From Oscillospiraceae bacterium (lineage in GTDB: Bacteria; Bacillota; Clostridia; Oscillospirales; Oscillospiraceae), in assembly GCA_910574635.1 (NCBI GenBank), contig CAJTCG010000009.1:62001-126000 (forward strand): a stretch of DNA of 64,000 bases, given 5' to 3'. Below, piece after piece: positions 58,821-64,000 of this stretch (position 1 is the stretch's first letter; each line of letters begins with the position of its first letter). The notes under the pieces were generated by a model. The model did no database searches. It worked only from the letters and a program-made list of their open reading frames with translations, and was not told the DNA's origin. A program made the position numbers and the translations under genes.

Positions 58821-58845
58821 GGGCCGCGCCTGAAAGGCGCGGCCC
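58821..58845 (-). terminator. argS terminator
   Basis: GGGCCGCGCC / GGCGCGGCCC with a 5-nt loop, 8 bp after argS; the reverse strand has only a weak T-run (GGTTTC). Confidence 0.6.
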
Positions 58846-58852
58846 CAGCTCT

Positions 58853-60598
58853 TTACATATGCTCCGGCGCGTCCACGCCGATGAGGGCCAGTCCGTTTTT
58901 CAGCACGATCCGTGTGTCGTCCGCCAGCCGCAGCCGGGCACGCGCCAGGGCGGGGGCCTCCTCCCGGATGTGGCAGGCGGTGTAGAAGCGGTGGAAGCAG
59001 CCCGCCAGCTCCATCAGGTAGCGGTTCACATGGGAGGGGTCGTAGTTCTTCGCCGCGGCCCGGATGGTGTCCGGCCAGGCGGCCAGCTGCTTGATGAGGA
59101 TCTCCTCCGCCTCCGCCGTCAGAAGGCTCAAATCCGCCTCGCCGGGAGCGGGAACCGCCAGGCCTTCTCCCGCCAGCTTTTGGGCCAGGGAGCAGATGCG
59201 GGCGTGGGCGTACTCCACGTAGTAGATGGGGTTCTCCGAGTCCTCCCGGACGGCAAGGCCCAGGTCAAAGTCCATCTGCGTGTCCGGCTTGGCGTTGAAG
59301 AACCACCGGGCGGCATCCACCGGCACCTCGTCCAGCAGGTCCGAGAGGGAGATGGCCTTGCCGGTGCGCTTGCTCATCTTCACCAGCTCCCCGTCCCGGA
59401 GGAGCTTCACCAGCTGCATCAGCACGATGTCCAGCTTCCCGCTGCCGTCCAGGCCCAGGGCGTCCAGGGCTCCCTTCAGCCGGGCCACATGGCCGTGGTG
59501 GTCCGCGCCCCAGATGTTGATCACCCGGTCGAAGCCCCGGGTCTCGAACTTGTTGCGGTGATAGGCGATGTCGGCGGCGAAGTAGGTGTAGAAGCCGTTG
59601 GCCCGGCGGAGCACATCGTCCTTCAGGTCCAGCTTCTCGATGTCCTTTTCCTTCTTCCCGGCCTTGAGGAGGTTTTCCCGCATGATCTGGGCGGTTTTCA
59701 GCCACAGGGCCCCGTCCTTCTCATAGGTCCACCCGGCCTTGGTCAAAAGCTCCGCCGTCTCCGCCACCGCGCCGCTGTTGTGGAGGTTGGATTCGTAAAA
59801 CCAGGTGTCGTATTCAATTTTATAGCGCCGGAGGTCCTCCTTCATCTTGGGCAGGTTGACGCTCAGGCCGTACTCCGCCATGTCGGCCATCCAGAACTCC
59901 TCCCGGGTGGCGCCGGGGAAGTCCTCCATTTTGGCCAGGAAGCCCTTGGCCAGCTCCCGGATGTCGTCGCCCTGGTAGCCGTCCTCCGGGAAGGCATAGC
60001 TGTCCTCCCCAAAGGTCTGCTGCATGCAGCGGGCATAAATGGACCGGGCGAACTTGTCGATCTGGTGCCCCGCGTCGTTGACGTAGAACTCCCGGCTGAC
60101 CTCCGCCCCGCAGGCGGAGAGCACGGAGGCCAGGGTGTCCCCCAGCACGCCGCCCCGGGCGTTGCCCATGTGCATGGGGCCGGTGGGGTTGGCGGAGACG
60201 AACTCCACCATGATTTTTTGGCCCTTGAGGCTGTCGGAGCGGCCGTAGTCCGCCCCCTCGCGCTCCACGGCGGCGCAGACCTCCTCGTACCACTTCCGCC
60301 CCAGCCGGAAGTTCAAAAAGCCCGGCCCGGCGATTTCGGCGGAGGCGAAATAGCTCCCCTCCAAATCCATGTGGTCCAGCAGGGCCTGCGCGATGGCCCG
60401 GGGGGGCTGGCGCAGAGCCTTGGAGGCCGCCAGGGCGAAGGTCGTGGTAAAGTCTCCGTTGGCGGCGTCCCGGGGGACCTCCACCGGGGCGGCGGGGACC
60501 TCTGCCTGGGGCAGGGACCCGTCCCCGGCGGCGGCGCGGTAGGCGGCCATGGCCAGGGCCGCGGCCTGGTCCTTGGCGTTTTGTACCATGTTCGTCAT
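58853..60598 (-). CDS. argS: Arginyl-tRNA synthetase
   Basis: 581 residues. Class I signature SANPTGPMHMGNARGG (HIGH variant HMGN) at about residues 124-139, N-terminal Add-1 domain, C-terminal DALR domain (HVNRYLMELAGCFHRFYTAC), and the KMSKRTG motif (about 387), so the KMSKS loop is of the KMSKR form. ATG at 60598 with AGAGGG upstream. After the DUF1934 gene, the same neighbourhood as Bacillus ywiB-argS. Confidence 0.97.
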   Translation of the reverse strand: MTNMVQNAKDQAAALAMAAYRAAAGDGSLPQAEVPAAPVEVPRDAANGDFTTTFALAASKALRQPPRAIAQALLDHMDLEGSYFASAEIAGPGFLNFRLGRKWYEEVCAAVEREGADYGRSDSLKGQKIMVEFVSANPTGPMHMGNARGGVLGDTLASVLSACGAEVSREFYVNDAGHQIDKFARSIYARCMQQTFGEDSYAFPEDGYQGDDIRELAKGFLAKMEDFPGATREEFWMADMAEYGLSVNLPKMKEDLRRYKIEYDTWFYESNLHNSGAVAETAELLTKAGWTYEKDGALWLKTAQIMRENLLKAGKKEKDIEKLDLKDDVLRRANGFYTYFAADIAYHRNKFETRGFDRVINIWGADHHGHVARLKGALDALGLDGSGKLDIVLMQLVKLLRDGELVKMSKRTGKAISLSDLLDEVPVDAARWFFNAKPDTQMDFDLGLAVREDSENPIYYVEYAHARICSLAQKLAGEGLAVPAPGEADLSLLTAEAEEILIKQLAAWPDTIRAAAKNYDPSHVNRYLMELAGCFHRFYTACHIREEAPALARARLRLADDTRIVLKNGLALIGVDAPEHM

Positions 60599-60632
60599 TG
60601 ATAAACCCTCTTTCTTTCCGGCGTCTTTTGTA

Positions 60633-61118
60633 TCAGGATTGCCCGTTTTCCCGGGCCTCATGCTTTCTTCTCACGTGAATTTTAAAGGCGTTGCGACCGG
60701 TGGCGGAGTGGTCCACCGAGATGGAGTACCGCAGGTCCAGCAGTCCGCCCCGCTCCGTCAGGCTGTGGCGCAGGCGGCTGGTCTGGATATCGATGGCCAG
60801 CTCGCCGAAGGGAGTTTCGTACAGGGAGGTGTGCTGCTTTCCCTCCTCAAAAACCATCTGGGAGTTCACGCTGCCCGTCCGGCTGAGAATCACCTGGGGG
60901 CCCCGGACCTCGAAGCTGGTGGTGGTGCCCTCCAGCCCGGTGAGCTCGCTTTCCTGATAGGAGAGGATAAGCCCCCCCTCTCCGGTGGGGGTCAGGGAGC
61001 CCTCGGTCACCAGCTCGATGCTGTCGGGAGCCATGTCCTCGAAGTGCTGCTCGGACCGGATGGTCAGCAGGACGGGAAGCTCCGCCTGGTTCCTGTCAAT
61101 CATATCAATATTGGTCAA
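60633..61118 (-). CDS. DUF1934 (YwiB-like) protein
   Basis: 161 residues, lipocalin-like beta-barrel family DUF1934: VLLTIRSEQHFEDMAPDSIE, SLTPTGEGGLILSYQESELT, TTSFEVRGPQVILSRTGSVN. The start is most likely TTG at 61118: GGAGG is 7 nt upstream, while the in-frame ATG five codons later has no such site. It overlaps the murI stop by 14 bases. Function unknown. Confidence 0.87.
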   Translation of the reverse strand: MTNIDMIDRNQAELPVLLTIRSEQHFEDMAPDSIELVTEGSLTPTGEGGLILSYQESELTGLEGTTTSFEVRGPQVILSRTGSVNSQMVFEEGKQHTSLYETPFGELAIDIQTSRLRHSLTERGGLLDLRYSISVDHSATGRNAFKIHVRRKHEARENGQS

Positions 61119-61920
61119 TGTCGATCCTCCGTGCCATGTGATGGATGTCCTCCTGCAAAAACAGGGAGGCCGCGCCCTCGAAATCCTCCGAGCGGTCGCT
61201 GACGTAAAACTCCGCCCCGCCCCGGCTTTCCGACGGGGCCCGGAGCCCCCGGGCGGTGAGAAGGCGCTTGAGCTCGAAGGCGGACTCCTCCCCGGCGGAG
61301 ATCAGGGCCACCCCCGGGCCGCAGATGGCGGAGAGGATCTCCTCCAGCAGCGGGTAGTGGGTGCAGCCCAGAATCAAGGCGTCCATCCCCCACTCCAGCA
61401 GGGGGGCTAAGTACTCCCGGGCCACGGTCTCGATGACCACGTCCCCGGTTTGGAAGCGGCCGTTTTCCACCAGGGGCACGAACAGCGGGCAGGGCTGGCA
61501 GAAGACCTCCACATCCGGGTCCAGCCGCCGCAGCGCCGCCTCATAGGCCCCGGAGCGGACGGAGGCCAGGGTGGCAATCATGCCCACCCGGCGGTTTTTG
61601 GTCATAGCCAGGCAGCGGCGGCAGGTGGGCTCCACCACGCCGACAATGGGCAGCTCGTTCTCCGCCTGGAGCACGTCCAGGGAGGTGGTGGAGATGGTGC
61701 CGCAGGCGATGAGTACCGCCTTGAGGTCAAAGGACCGGAGAAAACGCAGGTCCTGCCGGGCGTATTTCAGCAAGGTCTCCCGGGACCGGCCTCCGTAGGG
61801 CACCCGGGCGGTGTCGCCGAAGTAGACCAGGTCCTCCCCGGGGAGGATGCGCCGCAGGGCCCGCACCGCCGTCAGGCCCCCCAGGCCGGAGTCGAACACG
61901 CCGATGGGCCGTGTATCCAT
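61105..61920 (-). CDS. murI: Glutamate racemase
   Basis: 271 residues. Makes D-glutamate for peptidoglycan. FDSGLGGLTAVRALR (catalytic Asp region), IACGTISTTSLD (first catalytic Cys), ILGCTHYPLLEEIL (second Cys and His). The first Cys motif is ACGTIST instead of the common ACNTAT, a form seen in clostridia. Overlaps the DUF1934 gene. Confidence 0.95.
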   Translation of the reverse strand: MDTRPIGVFDSGLGGLTAVRALRRILPGEDLVYFGDTARVPYGGRSRETLLKYARQDLRFLRSFDLKAVLIACGTISTTSLDVLQAENELPIVGVVEPTCRRCLAMTKNRRVGMIATLASVRSGAYEAALRRLDPDVEVFCQPCPLFVPLVENGRFQTGDVVIETVAREYLAPLLEWGMDALILGCTHYPLLEEILSAICGPGVALISAGEESAFELKRLLTARGLRAPSESRGGAEFYVSDRSEDFEGAASLFLQEDIHHMARRIDIDQY

Positions 61921-62128
61921 TGTTTTTCCTCCTCTCGCCGGGGGGACGGAACGCCCCCCGCCGCAAGTCGCTCTGAGTTATGTATTATACTATGAGACGC
62001 CCGTTGCCGCAAGACAGATTTTAGTCTTTCTGCCCTCTTTTTTATATGGAATTTTTCTTAAGAGTCTGTTATAATCATGCCGTATGCTGAAATCAACCGC
62101 CGCCGGCGCTGTTAGGAGGGGCCTGTTC

Positions 62129-62542
62129 ATGAAAATTGAGTTGACGGAACGGCAATACCGCTATCTGCTGGACCTGGTCTACATAGGCAATTGGGTCCTC
62201 AATTCCACCCGGGAGGACGACCGCATCAAAGAGTACGACCAGGTGGAAAGCCAGATTTTTTCCCACTGCCTCCGCCACGGCATGGGAAAGCTGGTGGAGC
62301 TGTACCAGGGAGAGCTGATTCCCTCCCGGGCCTTTGCGGGCGGCGGCATCCATGAGGCCATTGAAAATTATGAGGACGTGGTCTTCTATGAGATTCTCGC
62401 CGAGGAGCTGGCCCTGCGGGACCTGGACGGCGAACCCTTGACCCGGGAGAACTACGGGGCTTTGATGGAGCGAATCGACACCTACCTGGACGAGTTCGAC
62501 GAGCATGGGACGGAGCACATCTCCATAGATCTGGACGAATAG
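62129..62542 (+). CDS. Hypothetical protein
   Basis: 137 residues, acidic, predicted helical (MKIELTERQYRYLLDLVYIG, DEFDEHGTEHISIDLDE). TAGGAGGGG precedes the ATG at 62129 by 9 nt; a TATAAT hexamer is at 62070-62075. Single gene with its own terminator. I do not recognise the family beyond its being a common clostridial uncharacterised protein. Confidence 0.75.
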   Translation: MKIELTERQYRYLLDLVYIGNWVLNSTREDDRIKEYDQVESQIFSHCLRHGMGKLVELYQGELIPSRAFAGGGIHEAIENYEDVVFYEILAEELALRDLDGEPLTRENYGALMERIDTYLDEFDEHGTEHISIDLDE

Positions 62543-62573
62543 GGCCCGCCTTCCCGGGGCGGCCCTGAAGGAA

Positions 62574-62608
62574 AAACGCCTGGCTGGGTTTGGACCGGCC
62601 GGGCGTTT
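62574..62608 (+). terminator. Terminator of the 62129 gene
   Basis: AAACGCC-GGC-GG / CC-GGCC-GGCGTTT stem with T-rich CTTTCT after it. Confidence 0.75.
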
Positions 62609-62766
62609 CTTTCTGCGGACGGCGCGGCTCTCACACCCCGCTGTGCGCATGTAAAATACATTTGTCCGCTGTACAGAAATGCACAAAGAGCGCCTCCGGG
62701 GAAACCGCTGTTTTGGCGCAGTTACTGAAATCGGGGGAACCGGGCGGTTTTTCCCGGCGAAAACGT

Positions 62767-62796
62767 TGACAAGCCTTTCTTTTCGCTCGTATAATG
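62767..62796 (+). promoter_or_regulatory. gltB promoter
   Basis: TTGACA (62767-62772), 18 bp, TATAAT (62791-62796): full consensus hexamers, 81 bp before the gltB ATG. Confidence 0.85.
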
Positions 62797-62802
62797 AGGG
62801 CC

Positions 62803-62848
62803 ATGAGAGCGCTGTAGGGCCTCCCAGCGGGGTCCTGCCGCTCTTTTT
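62803..62848 (+). promoter_or_regulatory. gltB leader with terminator-like hairpin
   Basis: The leader begins with ATGAGAGCGCTGTAG, a 4-codon frame without ribosome binding site. AGAGCG (about 62807-62812) can pair with CGCTCT (62839-62844), or AGCGG with CCGCT locally, and TTTTTT follows. This resembles an attenuator ahead of gltB; the signal is unknown. The stretch 62609-62766 shows nothing clear. Confidence 0.5.
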
Positions 62849-62876
62849 TCATTCAAGCACGAACGGAGTGTTTTTT

Positions 62877-64000
62877 ATGTCATTTGCCTCGCCATTATAC
62901 AGCCCCCGTTTTGAGCACGACGCCTGCGGCATCGGCGCGGTCGTGGACATCAAGGGACGAAAGTCCCACGAGACGGTGGACAGCGCGCTGAAAATCGTAG
63001 AAAAGCTGGAGCACCGCGCCGGAAAGGACGCCGCCGGAGAGACCGGCGACGGCGTGGGCCTGCTGCTCCAGGTGCCCCACAAGCTGATGGTAAAAGCCGC
63101 CGGGGACCTTGGAATCGCCCTGGGGGGTGAGCGGGATTACGGCGTGGGGATGTTCTTTTTCCCCATGGACCGCCTGAAGCGGGCCCAGGCAAAGAAGATG
63201 CTGGAGATCATCGTGGCCAAGGAGGGCATGGAGTTCCTGGGCTGGCGGGACGTGCCCGTCCGGCCCGAGGCGCTGGGGGAGCGGGCCCGGTCCTGCATGC
63301 CCCACATCAGCCAGTGCTTTGTGAGGCGCCCGGCGGATTGCCCCCGGGGGCTGGATTTTGACCGGAAGCTGTACGTGGCCCGCCGGGTTTTCGAGCAGTC
63401 CAACGTCAACACCTATATCCCCTCCTTTTCCAGCCGGACCATCGTCTATAAGGGCATGTTCCTGGTGGGCCAGCTCCGGCAGTTCTACGCCGATTTGACG
63501 GACCCGGACTGCGAGAGCGCCGTTGCCCTGGTCCATTCCCGGTTTTCCACCAACACCACTCCCTCCTGGGAACGGGCCCACCCCAACCGCTACATTCTCC
63601 ACAACGGGGAAATCAACACCATTCGGGGAAACGCGGACCGGATGCTGGCCCGGGAGGAAACCATTTTCTCTCCTGTCATGGACGAGGATATGGACAAAAT
63701 CCTGCCGGTGGTGGACCAGAGCGGTTCCGATTCCTCCATGCTGGACAACACCTTGGAATTCCTGATGATGAACGGCATGGAGCTGCCCCAGGCGGTGATG
63801 CTGTGCATCCCGGAGCCCTGGGCCCAGGACCGGCGAATGGACCGGGAGAAGCGGGACTTTTACCATTATTACGCCACCATGATGGAGCCTTGGGACGGCC
63901 CCGCCGCCATCGTCTTTTCCGACGGGGACACGGTGGGCGCCGTGCTGGACCGGAACGGCCTGCGGCCCTGCCGGTGGTATCTCACCGGCGGCGGCAAGCT
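62877..64000 (+). CDS. gltB: Glutamate synthase large subunit (5' part)
   Basis: 374 codons are present; the gene runs off the right edge (family length ~1500). The N-terminal glutaminase domain begins RFEHDACGIGAVVDIKGRKS, with the nucleophilic Cys of ACGIG at residue 17, implying removal of a 16-residue propeptide. SRFSTNTTPSWERAHPNRYI, LHNGEINTIRGNADRMLARE and DGPAAIVFSDGDTVGAVLDR are classic GltB motifs. Transfers the glutamine amide to 2-oxoglutarate. GGAGTG lies 7 nt before the ATG. Confidence 0.95.
   Translation, partial: MSFASPLYSPRFEHDACGIGAVVDIKGRKSHETVDSALKIVEKLEHRAGKDAAGETGDGVGLLLQVPHKLMVKAAGDLGIALGGERDYGVGMFFFPMDRLKRAQAKKMLEIIVAKEGMEFLGWRDVPVRPEALGERARSCMPHISQCFVRRPADCPRGLDFDRKLYVARRVFEQSNVNTYIPSFSSRTIVYKGMFLVGQLRQFYADLTDPDCESAVALVHSRFSTNTTPSWERAHPNRYILHNGEINTIRGNADRMLAREETIFSPVMDEDMDKILPVVDQSGSDSSMLDNTLEFLMMNGMELPQAVMLCIPEPWAQDRRMDREKRDFYHYYATMMEPWDGPAAIVFSDGDTVGAVLDRNGLRPCRWYLTGGGK

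Overview
This window (GC-rich, many GGAGG ribosome binding sites, endospore genes, S-layer-type proteins, one half of a TCA cycle) looks like a chromosome segment of an anaerobic, endospore-forming clostridium of the Oscillospiraceae type (Oscillibacter/Dysosmobacter/Flavonifractor relatives). That placement is inferred from gene content and order; no rRNA or tRNA gene was seen.

Region 1 (1-430) is the host left flank: the tail of one gene and a small DUF6514-like gene. Region 2 (about 483-12828) is a 12.3-kb integrated mobile element bounded by a 23-bp direct repeat (22/23 identical) that overlaps the 3' end of a tyrosine integrase. It carries a P-loop (zeta-toxin-like) protein between covarying palindromes, a 28-residue membrane toxin with a convergent antisense RNA promoter (type I toxin-antitoxin layout), divergent CI/Cro-like regulators, eight mostly unknown small genes in an overlapping chain that include a phage-type replication protein, a further small gene, an HUH Rep protein, and one virion-type gene, a full-length tail tape-measure protein. 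Arrays of a non-coding ~80-bp repeat lie on both sides of the tape-measure gene. A 19-bp palindrome recurs at five to six places within the element. No capsid, portal, terminase or lysis gene is present, so the element is either a phage satellite of unusual type or a reduced prophage.

Region 3 (12960-15075) is groES-groL under a CIRCE operator, converging on cutC. Region 4 (15840-26150) is a cell-envelope block: an S-layer-homology (SLH) protein, then a five-gene reverse-strand operon (MBOAT O-acyltransferase, AlgX-like SGNH protein, SLH/transglutaminase protein, lipoprotein, VanX-like dipeptidase). Region 5 (26153-31125) is the oxidative TCA operon citrate synthase - aconitase-family hydratase - isocitrate dehydrogenase, which makes 2-oxoglutarate; the glutamate synthase gene that would consume it starts at the right edge (62877). 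Region 6 (31344-36260) has a PH-domain protein, a thiamine-precursor ABC transporter under a TPP riboswitch, and an EEP-fold phosphohydrolase. Region 7 (36260-41992) is hpf followed by the conserved block spoVB-mazG-hup-rqcP-yabP-yabQ-divIC-yabR. Region 8 (42129-51842) holds purine nucleoside phosphorylase, a uridine-kinase-like protein, and the block recJ-rel-dtd-(hypothetical)-MBL hydrolase-hemZ. Region 9 (52109-62542) holds DegV, a TPM-domain protein, xpaC/telA, azlCD, argS, a DUF1934 gene, murI and several unknown genes.

The strongest new-looking signals are all in the mobile element: a terminator/antiterminator pair in front of the integrase, the type I toxin-antitoxin module, two families of palindromes, and the repeat-flanked orphan tape-measure gene.
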